Shown here in pieces: positions 1 through 8,270 of a DNA stretch of 64,000 nucleotides. Position 1 is the stretch's first letter, and every line of letters starts with the position of its first letter. The DNA is from CAVRIA01 sp963721115. Lineage in GTDB: Bacteria > Desulfobacterota > Binatia > HRBIN30 > CADEER01. Below the pieces are notes generated by a model that saw only the letters and a list, made by a program, of their open reading frames with translations, was not told where the DNA came from and ran no database searches. The DNA lies in assembly GCA_963721115.1 (NCBI GenBank), contig CAVRIA010000012.1:62001-126000 (forward strand). Direction: 5' to 3'. A program made the translations under genes and the position numbers.

Positions 1-3000
1 GATCAGTTCAAATGCCAGAACACCGTCGCCAAGCAGGGGCGCGTCTTCTTCAAGAAGACGTTCAAGGCGCTGGCCAAGTGCCGGGACAAGATCAACAAGG
101 GCAAGCTGCCCACCGGCACCGATTGCACGACGGAGTCGAAGACCTCGGACAAGCTGTCGAAGGCCGAGACCAAGTTCCGCCAGAAGCTGCAGGACCAGTG
201 TGCGAACCTCGTCGTCGCCGGGCTCGACTTCGGGGGCTCGTGCTTCGGGGTCACCACCGAGGCGGAGCTCGAGGACTGCCTGGTCGAGGAGCACAGTCAG
301 GCGGCGTCGGATCTGATCGGTGTCGCGTACGACGACGCGACGGTGCGGCACTGCGACGGCGGCGACAACGACGGCGACGTCTGCACCGACACCGTCGACT
401 GCACCAACGGCAAGGGTTGTGTCCTCGACAAGGATCAGCAGAAGTGCGCCAAGGCCCTCGGCAAGGTGCTCGTCAAGCAGGCCAACAAGCGCCAGGCGAT
501 CCTGCAGAAGTGCAAGAAGGCGGTCTCGCTCGACAAGTCCACCCCGGACACCGACTGCACCGTCGAAGGGCAGCAGAAGCTCGCCGCCCTGATGGCCAAG
601 AGCGTCGACAAGATCCGCCAGTTCTGCCCGCAGGCGGTGGTCGACAACGTCGCGTTCGGCGGCTCCTGCAGCGGGGCGTCGGCGACCGATGCGGTGGCGG
701 CCTGCTCGCTGTGCTCGGACGACCGGCAGGTCGACGACCTGATCTCGGTCCAGTACGGCAGCAGCCCCAAGGGCGCGACCGCCCTGGTCAAGCAGATCAC
801 CGACACCGCCGACTGCGTCGGCGGTCCGATGAGCCGCTGTCGCGCCGACGACTACCTGCTCGCCAACGACCGCATTCGCGTCGTCGTCCAGGACATCCAG
901 CGCAACCTCTTCGGCATCGGCCAGTTCGGCGGCCAGATCATCGACGGCGACCTCGTGCGCGCCATGGGTGACCCCGACCGCGACAACTTCGAGGAGTGGA
1001 GCACCGCCATCAACATCGAGGGAACGGCCCACTACACGTCGCTCACCGTCGTCAACGACGGCAGCAACGGCGGTCCCGCCATCCTGCGCGCGACCGGCGT
1101 CGACGACCTGCTCGACTTCCTCAACCCCAGCGCGGTGGTGGCCAGCTTCAACTTCCTCCTGCCCTCTGCGGTAGACGACAAGCCGCTGCCCGTGGACGTC
1201 ATGACGGACTACATCCTCGAGCCGGGCGCCAACTACGTGCGCGTCGAAACGACCCTGCAAAACACCTCCGCCGGCACCCTGCACACGTTCTTCGGCGAGT
1301 TCATCAACGGCTCCGGCCAGATCGAGCTCTTCCAGTCGGGATACGGCTTCGGCGAGCCGCTGGTCACCACCGCCTGCCCGACGAGCCCGTATGACTATTG
1401 CAACTACGTCGCCTACTCCGGCGAGGACGGCGCCGACGGGGTCTCCTACGGCTACGTCGAGACCACCCCGGGCTCGAGCACCTTCTCCACCTCGGGCGTC
1501 ACCGTTCCCCAGCTCGGCGTCCAGGTCGTGCTGGCGCTGATCGGCGCGCAGAGCGCGAACTTCACGATCCAGCCGATGGGCAACCCCGGCGACAGCCTCA
1601 CCTTCACGCGCTACTTCGTCGTCGGCGACGGCACGGTCTCCTCGATCACGGATGCGCGAAACGAGATCCAGTGTCTGCCGACCGGGACCCTCGAGGGAAC
1701 CGTGACTGCGGGCGGAAGCCCGGCCGCGCGCGCCGACGTCGCCGTCCTCGGCGACGCGCTCGACGGGCCGACCATCCTGGGCGGCAACTACCTGCAGCGC
1801 AACGTCATCACCCACACGCGCACCGACGATTCCGGCAACTACTCGCTCACCCTGCCGGTCGGGGACTACACGGTGGCGGCCAATCTCGACGGCTGGCCGT
1901 ACGAAGGCGGCACCTCCACGCCCACCGAGCACCCGGTGACGATCGATGCCTTCCTGACGACGTCGCAGAACCTCGCCCTCCCGGCAACGGGCGGCTTGCA
2001 CGTGACGATCGAGGACGAGAGCAGCGATCCGATCGCCGGAAAGGTGTCGGTGGTCGGCCTCGACCCGAGCCCCGACCCGCTCAATGAGCAGAGCCTCCTC
2101 GGCCTGATCGACAACAACACCGGCGTGTTCGGCGACCGATCCAAGGACGGCCTGCCGTTCGGGCTCGCCAGTACGATCTTCGTCGGTCCGGACGGCGACT
2201 CGGGGGTTCAGCCCCTCGAGCCCGGCGACTATCAGGTGGTGGTGTCGCACGGCGCCGAGTACTCGGTCTCGAAGACGAACGTGACCGTCGCCGCCGATCC
2301 GGCGCCTCCGGAGGCGGTCGCCGCACAGGTCGACCGCGTCATCTACTCCACCGGCTTCGTCTCCGCCGACTTCCACGTCCACTCGATCAACAGCCCGGAC
2401 AGCGAGGTGTCCAAGACGGAACGCATGGTCAGCATGCTGGCGGAGGGGATGGACTTCTTCACCCCCACCGACCACGACTTCCTGACCGACTACCAGCCGA
2501 CGATCGACGATCTCGCCGCCAACGACCTCATCTCCGTGGCGACCGGCGAGGAGATCACCACCTTCGACTACGGCCACTTCAACGCCTGGCCGCTCACCAT
2601 CGATCCCGCCCAGGTCAACGGCGGCGGCGTGGATCACGGCGGCGCCGCTGCGGCCGGACAGGACTTCCCCATGTTCGGCAACTACAGCAAGACGCCGGCC
2701 GAGATCATCGCCCTGGCGCGCACCATGCCACAACCCGGCGCGACGACCGTCCAGATCAACCACATCCACAGCCACTTCGGACTCGACAGCGGCTCCGGCC
2801 TGGCGATCGACACCGGCGTCGACCCGCCGCAGTCCGGCGTGCCGGCCGCGGCGCACCGCCTCGATCCGGCGGTCACCAACTTCTTCACCGACACCTTCGA
2901 CGCTCTCGAGATCTGGATCGGCGACAACCGCCAGCAGACCTACGACAACTTCCTCGGCGAGGTGACCGACGGCAACGGCGGCAACATCGGCGACTGGTTC

Positions 3001-3862
3001 AACATGCTCAATCAGGGCATCCTCCGCACCGGAATCGCCGACTCCGACACGCACAAGCGCATCATCAGCCAGTCCGGTGTTCCCCACAACATGGTCGCCT
3101 CCCTGGAGGACGACCCGGGCCAGCTCGGCCCGCTCGCGTCGACGCTGTCGTCCACCGTCAACGCCGGCCGTACCATCGGCACCAACGGCCCCATGGTGCG
3201 CGTGACGGCGTTCGCGTCGTCCACCGGCGAGAGCGGCGGCCTCGACCTCGGCCGCTGCACCGGCATGGTGGACTGCACGGACGTCTCCGACTGCAAACCC
3301 TGCACGGACAGCGTGCAGTGCGGCAGTGGCGAGAGCTGCACGGCGCTGCCGACGACGATCGCGACCACGGACGGCAACGTCGACATCGCGGTCGATATCC
3401 AGAGCCCCGAGTGGGCGGAATTCGACACCGTCGAGTTCTACGTCAACCCCACCACGACGCGCCGCACCCTGACGAATGAAGGAGACTGGCGCCGGCAAGA
3501 TCGACGTCAATCGGTACGAGATCACGCCGGACTACGTGAAGACGGCGCCGGCCGACTTCACGGTCACACCCGTTGCGGTGAACGGGGCCAACCGGCTCGA
3601 GGCCCACGCGACGCTCAACCTGACCGGTCTCAGCGAGGACGCCTGGATCGTCGTGATGGTGAAGGGCACCGACGGCGTGTCGAAGCCGCTGTTCCCGATC
3701 ATCCCCAACGACCTCGAGCAGGGCACCAACACAACCCTGGCGAACCTCACCGACGGCAACCTGAACGAGGAAGGCATCACCGCCCTCGCCTTCACGAATC
3801 CGATCTTCATCGACCTCGGCAACGACGGCTGGACCGCGCCCGGGCTCAAGGTCGCTCCTTGA
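1..3862 (+). CDS. Secreted CehA/McbA-type PHP metallohydrolase, 5'-truncated, one frameshift
   Basis: The reading frame is open from the first base, so the start lies outside the window. The first ~260 visible residues hold Lys/Cys helical modules (KCQ...KKTFKALAKC; KC..AL..VLVKQ), a style shared with the gene at 31921. A carboxypeptidase-regulatory-like beta domain follows near residues 560-640. A PHP-type metallohydrolase domain has metal-ligand motifs DFHVHS (~790), TPTDHD (~821), NHIHSHFG (~920) and DSDTH (~1015), as in the CehA/McbA family of phosphoesterase-like hydrolases. A Cys-rich insert (CTGMVDC..C..C) lies near residue 1085. Near base 3477 the frame slips by +1; the C-terminal 128 residues (MKETGAGKID onward, from 3476) continue in frame 2, and the total length is 3n+1. 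A sequencing insertion is the simplest cause. The protein is probably exported, and its substrate is unknown. Confidence 0.8.
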
Positions 3863-3867
3863 GCGGG

Positions 3868-5217
3868 ATGTCGCGCCGAAACTCGGCCACCGCGGAGGCG
3901 GCGGGTCTCATCGAGACCGCCGCCTCCGCGGCGGCGCGCCACTGGCTTCTCGCGGCGGCCCTCGTCCTCGCCGGGCTGAACGCGGCGGCTGCGCTCGCCG
4001 CCGTGCAGACGCCCAGCCTGCGGGCGCTCATCTCGGGCTCGCGGCGGGTCGTCGCGGCGCAGGTGGGACAGGTGAAGCCCTACGCCGAGGGACGCCTGGT
4101 GGTGGCCGATCTGACCCCGATCGCGTTTCTGAAGCAGGGGAAGGACGAGCCGCGGCCGTCGTCCGTCGCCGTGATCGAGCACCGCGACATGGCGACGCCG
4201 CCGGTCTTCAAGAGCGGCGCCTACGTGCTGGTTTTTCTGCGGCCGGCGCGGCGCACGACGGACGTCGTGCAGGCGCTTCCCAAGGGACGATACTTCGAGC
4301 CGCTGCGCGAGTACGGCTCGGTGCTCGTCGCCGAGGACAGCGCCGACCTGGACCAGATGTCCAAGCTGGTCGGCCGCATCGTGAATGACAGCCGCAAGCC
4401 GGAGAGGGATCCCACCATGCGCGCCCAGCTCGAGTGGCGCCTCACTTTCGATCTGCTCGCCGCGCGCCACCCGTTCCTCGTCGAGGACGGCGCCGGGCGG
4501 CTGAAGACGCTGGCGAAAGCCAAGAGACAGCCGAACCAGGCGGAGCAGAAGGTGCTCGAGGAGGACCTGCGCCGCTCCGATCTGCCGCCGCGTGTGCGCA
4601 TCGAGCTGATCCAGGACGTCGCGGCGGGGGACATGCGGGACCTCGTTCCGACCCTGCGCGACCTGGAGTCGCCGCCGGAGGTGATGGCGGCGGCGTGGCG
4701 GGCGCTCGACGGGTTCGGTGCCGGGCCGGGAATCGACCAGCTCGAGGCCAGGCTGGCCAGCCGCGAGCCGGGCGTGCGGGCGCAGGCGGTGCGCGAGCTG
4801 TTGCGACGGGAAGGGGTGAACGCGGTCTCGCAGGTGGCCCCGATCGTTCTGCAGGACCCCGATCCATCGGTGCGCGAGGAGGCGATGAAGGCGCTCGGCG
4901 AGCTCGGCAAGCCGGAGGTGCTGCCGCCGCTGGAGCGCGCCTTTGCGGAGACGCAAGGCGACCTGCAACAGGCGGCGGGGCGCGCCATCCTCGCCGTCGG
5001 CGGCGACGCGGCGGCCGACGCGTTCGGCCGCCTGGCGCTGAACGCGCCTCCCGAATCGCAGCGCTACGCGGTCGCCCTGCTGATGACCGTGCCCGGCCCG
5101 CACCACAAGGTCGTTCTCGATCGCATCGCCGCGACCCATCCCAACCCCGACATCAAGAAGCTGATCGAGAAGGGCTTCCCGGTGCCCGAGCATTCGGATT
5201 CACGGCGCTCGGAGTGA
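3868..5217 (+). CDS. HEAT-repeat protein with N-terminal membrane segment
   Basis: This 449-residue protein starts at ATG 3868, 5 bases after the stop of the preceding gene, so the two are probably co-transcribed. Residues ~25-46 form a hydrophobic Ala/Leu-rich signal or anchor. The region ~47-170 is beta-rich (RRVVAAQVGQVKPYAEGRLVVADL) and resembles small exported domains of unknown role. From ~210 to 430 it is alpha-helical with HEAT/PBS-lyase-like units such as PSVREEAMKALGELGKPEV and PGVRAQAVRELL. HEAT solenoids normally bind other proteins. I cannot name a partner; co-location with the secreted metallohydrolase suggests an envelope role. The upstream ORF frame reads into this gene only because of the frameshift in gene 1. 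Confidence 0.75.
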   Translation: MSRRNSATAEAAGLIETAASAAARHWLLAAALVLAGLNAAAALAAVQTPSLRALISGSRRVVAAQVGQVKPYAEGRLVVADLTPIAFLKQGKDEPRPSSVAVIEHRDMATPPVFKSGAYVLVFLRPARRTTDVVQALPKGRYFEPLREYGSVLVAEDSADLDQMSKLVGRIVNDSRKPERDPTMRAQLEWRLTFDLLAARHPFLVEDGAGRLKTLAKAKRQPNQAEQKVLEEDLRRSDLPPRVRIELIQDVAAGDMRDLVPTLRDLESPPEVMAAAWRALDGFGAGPGIDQLEARLASREPGVRAQAVRELLRREGVNAVSQVAPIVLQDPDPSVREEAMKALGELGKPEVLPPLERAFAETQGDLQQAAGRAILAVGGDAAADAFGRLALNAPPESQRYAVALLMTVPGPHHKVVLDRIAATHPNPDIKKLIEKGFPVPEHSDSRRSE

Positions 5218-5238
5218 CGTGAGATCCGGCTTGCGGCC

Positions 5239-5649
5239 ATGCGGTGGCGATCGAATCTTCTCGGCGCGATGCTCGGCGCGGCGTTGTGCGCCGCCGCGCC
5301 GGCGTCGGCGCACAACGTCATGCCCCAGTCGGTGCGCGAGCTGGTGCGTCTGCAGGGGTACCGATCCTCGAAGCCCGACGGCCTGCAGGTGCAGCGCCAG
5401 CTCACCTTGTCCGTGCTGGGCGAGGACCAGCCGTTCTTCGCCGCCGAGTGGCGCGTCTTCGGCTTCAACGAGCGCGGTGCGGGCGCGGCGCCCGCCGAGC
5501 CCGACCGCTACACGCTGCAGGGAGAGCGCGCCGTCCTGGCGCGCTTCGCCGCCGCTCGCCCGGAGCAGCGCATCACCGTCCTTGCCGAGAGGCGCCCCGG
5601 CGCCACGGACCTCTTCATCCTGACGCTCGACCTCTGCCCGTCGGAGTGA
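5239..5649 (+). CDS. Small exported protein of unknown function
   Basis: A 136-residue protein starting at ATG 5239, 21 bases downstream of the HEAT-repeat gene and likely in the same operon. Residues 1-24 are a classical Sec signal peptide (basic MRWR, Ala/Leu core, ASA cleavage motif). The mature ~112 residues are beta-rich with a single Cys near the C-terminus. No family is recognised. Codon and GC usage match the neighbours, so the gene looks real, but its role cannot be given. Confidence 0.6.
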   Translation: MRWRSNLLGAMLGAALCAAAPASAHNVMPQSVRELVRLQGYRSSKPDGLQVQRQLTLSVLGEDQPFFAAEWRVFGFNERGAGAAPAEPDRYTLQGERAVLARFAAARPEQRITVLAERRPGATDLFILTLDLCPSE

Positions 5650-5714
5650 AGGGGCTGAGCTACGGTGGCTTTCGGGTCCGCTGGTTCTTTGATCGTCTCG
5701 TCCTACGCCGCATG

Positions 5715-5731
5715 CATCGCCTTGGGCGATG
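5715..5731. terminator. Stem-loop between convergent genes
   Basis: A perfect 7-bp stem (CATCGCC / GGCGATG) with a TTG loop lies between the exported-protein gene ending at 5649 and the convergent PIN gene ending at 5738. No strong T-tract follows, so it is only a candidate bidirectional terminator. Confidence 0.4.
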
Positions 5732-5737
5732 AGCCCT

Positions 5738-6172
5738 TCACGCGTCGAATCGCTTCCAGCGCAGGCCGTTGCCCTCGAAGCGCGCGAAGTCGCGATCCCT
5801 CGAGACCCATTCGCAGCCGTGCTCGATGGCCACGGCCGCGTGCTGGGCATCGGCCACCGCCTTTCCCACCGCTTGCGTGTCGCGACAGAGCTCGCTGACC
5901 AGCTGCCAGTGGCGCGAGCCGGGCAGTAACAGCCGGCAGTTGGGTCGGGCGAGCATCGAGTCCATCGCGGCGAGAGCCAGCGACGTCGGGGTCGGATGAT
6001 CGTAGATGCGCCGGTTGGTGACGATGCGCACGAAGCCCACGATCACCAGCCCCGAAAGCGCGAAGGCTTCGTTCGAATTGACCATGGCATCGACCCAGTC
6101 GCGCGCAGCCTCGTGTACCGCCTCGTCCTCGCGGTGCGCGTAGACCAGGACGTTCACGTCGGGCATCAGCAT
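5738..6172 (-). CDS. PIN-domain toxin (VapC family)
   Basis: This 144-residue PIN-domain protein begins MLMPDVNVLVYAH. The first catalytic Asp is at residue 5, the mid-domain acidic residue lies in the NEAF region, and the C-terminal acidic cluster is VSRDRDFARF. These fit the VapC RNase fold, which cleaves RNA with bound Mg2+. The gene follows its RHH antitoxin with a 2-base gap, the usual VapBC order. DVNVLVYA is the N-terminal style of the TA-system PIN subgroup often found in actinobacteria and deltaproteobacteria. The RNA target cannot be read from sequence. Confidence 0.87.
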   Translation of the reverse strand: MLMPDVNVLVYAHREDEAVHEAARDWVDAMVNSNEAFALSGLVIVGFVRIVTNRRIYDHPTPTSLALAAMDSMLARPNCRLLLPGSRHWQLVSELCRDTQAVGKAVADAQHAAVAIEHGCEWVSRDRDFARFEGNGLRWKRFDA

Positions 6173-6174
6173 GA

Positions 6175-6441
6175 TCAGGAGCCCCGAAGCGACTCTTCGT
6201 CTTCTTCTTCGAGCGCCCCGGAGAGCTCGCCCGGCCGGTGGTCGACGCGAGGGGCAGCGCGACCGTACGTCACCATCCGGAATGGGGGGAGCGGTTCGAC
6301 CGGCCCCTTTTGCGAGAAGACTTCTCGCAGAGCCCGATTCACGACCTGGCTCAGACTCAGGCCGCTGTCGGCAGCCCGCTGCTTGGCCTGCCGCATGAGG
6401 TCGTCATCAATGATCACTGTTGTGCGCACTTTTATGCGCAT
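6175..6441 (-). CDS. Ribbon-helix-helix antitoxin (VapB-like)
   Basis: Starting at ATG 6441 the product is 88 residues. The N-terminus MRIKVRTTVIIDDDLM is the beta strand of a ribbon-helix-helix DNA-binding dimer, followed by the two helices (QAKQRAADSGLSLSQVVNRAL). The acidic C-terminal tail (EEEDEES) is typical of the disordered toxin-wrapping segment. A TTG 24 bases upstream is in frame but less likely. Such antitoxins neutralise the adjacent PIN RNase and repress their own operon. Confidence 0.85.
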   Translation of the reverse strand: MRIKVRTTVIIDDDLMRQAKQRAADSGLSLSQVVNRALREVFSQKGPVEPLPPFRMVTYGRAAPRVDHRPGELSGALEEEDEESLRGS

Positions 6442-6665
6442 ACCGCCATCTGGCGTTTGTGTCAATATGCCTCGAGCCGCTCTTCTGGAGATGACAGCGG
6501 AGCCGAAAAGTGTTCCGCCGAGGGCGGACGCTGTTACGCAAGGTAGAAAACGTATTCCTCTACCGAGTGGGCGGCCTGCACCAAAACCAAGGCCAGGAAC
6601 GCGCGTCGGGTGGCAATCTCCATCGGCAGTCTACGATTCTGCTGCCGCGCCTCGAGCAGCCCGGG

Positions 6666-7502
6666 TCAGCGCTTCTTGTACGGGGCAAAGAGCGCGTTCA
6701 GATCGCGAACCTGCGCGGCGCCGGCGAGATTTTCGAAGGTGCCGCGTTCGGCGATCTCCCGCGCCGCGCGCTGGAAGCCTCCCCACGCGGCGCGCGCAAG
6801 CGCCGAACCGACGCTGATGCGGCGCACGCCGAGCGCGGCGAGGTCGGCGACGCCGAGGCCGGTGGGCGACGACATGAGCACGTTGACCGGTTTCGGCGCG
6901 ACGGCGCGCACGACCGCTTCGATCTGCTCGCGGCTGCGCAGTCCAGGTGCGTAGAGGACGTCGGCCCCCGCTTCCGCGTATGCGATCAGGCGCCGTGTCG
7001 ACTCGCGCAGCGCGTCGTCGTGCCCGACCAGGAAGCACTCGGCGCGTCCGGTGAGCTGCACGTCGCCACCCGCCGCATCGATGGCCGAGCGCGCCGCCCG
7101 CAGTCGGGACACCGCGTCGTCGAGGGGAAAGAGCGGCCGCGCCGGATCGCCGGTCGAGTCCTCGATCGACAGTCCGGCGACGCCGGCAGCGACGCAGAGG
7201 CGGACGCTCTCGGCGACGCCTTCCGGTTCAGCGGCGAAGCCCGACTCGAAGTCGGCGTTCACCGGCAGGTCGGTCGCCGCGACGATCGCGCCGACGTGCT
7301 CCAGGACGCTGTCGCGCTCGACGCCGTAGTCCGGCAACCCCGCCGCGTAGGCGGCGCCGGCGCTGCTGGTCGCCAACGCGCGGAAGCCCAGCGACGCCAG
7401 GTAGCGGGCCGAGCCGACATCCCACGGATTCGGAATGACGAAACAGCCGTCCTCGTGAAGCCGGCGAAACGCCGCGCGCCGCTCCGCCACGGAAATGCCC
7501 AT
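6666..7502 (-). CDS. PEP mutase / isocitrate lyase superfamily protein
   Basis: I choose ATG 7502 (MGISVAERRAAF), giving 278 residues; the longer frame to 7568 adds a low-complexity Ser-rich extension. Features of the superfamily barrel are NPWDVGSARYLASLG near residue 25, the metal-binding strand NADFESGF, SIEDS, and a final ISVGSALARAAWGG. The isocitrate-lyase signature loop KKCGH is absent; the equivalent strand reads TGRAECFLVG. It is therefore a non-canonical member of the family that includes oxaloacetate decarboxylase-like, methylisocitrate lyase-like and C-P bond enzymes. The TetR gene lies 72 bases upstream on the same strand and may control it. The substrate is unknown. Confidence 0.82.
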   Translation of the reverse strand: MGISVAERRAAFRRLHEDGCFVIPNPWDVGSARYLASLGFRALATSSAGAAYAAGLPDYGVERDSVLEHVGAIVAATDLPVNADFESGFAAEPEGVAESVRLCVAAGVAGLSIEDSTGDPARPLFPLDDAVSRLRAARSAIDAAGGDVQLTGRAECFLVGHDDALRESTRRLIAYAEAGADVLYAPGLRSREQIEAVVRAVAPKPVNVLMSSPTGLGVADLAALGVRRISVGSALARAAWGGFQRAAREIAERGTFENLAGAAQVRDLNALFAPYKKR

Positions 7503-7574
7503 TGCCCACTTGTACAACGAAGATGGCGACCCGGTCGAACCAGTGGAAAAGGATGACCGATCACGCACCGGTGG

Positions 7575-8240
7575 TCAGTGCAGGATGTGGGCGAGGATCC
7601 TGCGCATCTCTTCGCGGTGCGATTCCACCGCGCTGCCGTCGAGTCCCGCCGCCTCGACGAGAAAGGGCTCGAAGACGAGCCACCCGAGACCCATGGCGGT
7701 CATCGCCACGCCGAGCGAGCGCGGATCGAGCTCACTGGCGGTTGCTTTCCGGCCGCGCTGTTCTTGGACCAGATCGATGATGCGGCGAACGGTCGGGAAG
7801 CTGCTCTGCAGCTCGCGCATGGGGACGCCGTCGAGCAGGCAGCGCGCCAGGAGACGCCAGTAGCGGGCTCGTTCGCGCGTCGCATCGAAGAAGCGCAGCA
7901 GCGCTTGCGGGTCGTCCGCGTCCGGCGCCGCCTGCGAGATTTCGCCCGCGAGTTGGTCGAGGGTCTGCCGCAGCAGCTCGCGCTTGGTGCCGAAGTGGCG
8001 GTGGATCAGCCCGTTGTTCACCCGGGCGAAGGAGGCGACCTCGCGCGTCGATACGGCGGCGGGGCCGCGTTCGCCGAACAGCACCGCCGCCGCGTCGAGT
8101 AGGGACTCGCGCGCCGGCTTCGCCCGCTTCTTCGCTCGCCGCGCGCGTCGAGGCGCCGCTCGCTCGGCCGGACGTCGTTTTCGCGGAGCTGGCTTCTTGG
8201 GCGCGGAACTTTGGCGCTGGATGTTCGGACGGCGGCTCAT
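7575..8240 (-). CDS. TetR-family transcriptional regulator
   Basis: A 221-residue protein. The first ~42 residues are a very basic tail (PRKRRPAERAAPRRARRAKKR), longer than in most TetR proteins. The TetR helix-turn-helix follows (~45-92: SLLDAAAVLFGERG, STREVASFARVNNGLIHRHFGTKRELL). The C-terminal half is helical and ligand-binding. It lies 30 bases downstream of the large exported protein and upstream of the PEP-mutase-like gene on the same strand, so all three may form one unit. Its ligand is unknown; many TetR regulators next to metabolic enzymes bind a substrate of the enzyme. Confidence 0.9.
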   Translation of the reverse strand: MSRRPNIQRQSSAPKKPAPRKRRPAERAAPRRARRAKKRAKPARESLLDAAAVLFGERGPAAVSTREVASFARVNNGLIHRHFGTKRELLRQTLDQLAGEISQAAPDADDPQALLRFFDATRERARYWRLLARCLLDGVPMRELQSSFPTVRRIIDLVQEQRGRKATASELDPRSLGVAMTAMGLGWLVFEPFLVEAAGLDGSAVESHREEMRRILAHILH

Positions 8241-8270
8241 CTCGCGACTCCTGTGTTCGGCTCACTCGCG

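Noticed and set aside
3460..3490. Programmed frameshift in the metallohydrolase
   Set aside because: No slippery run, and the same +1 shift occurs in several unrelated genes, favouring a sequencing error.
3532..5193. 553-residue minus-strand open frame
   Set aside because: A shadow of the HEAT-repeat gene, rich in Arg, Gln and His, without signal or motif.
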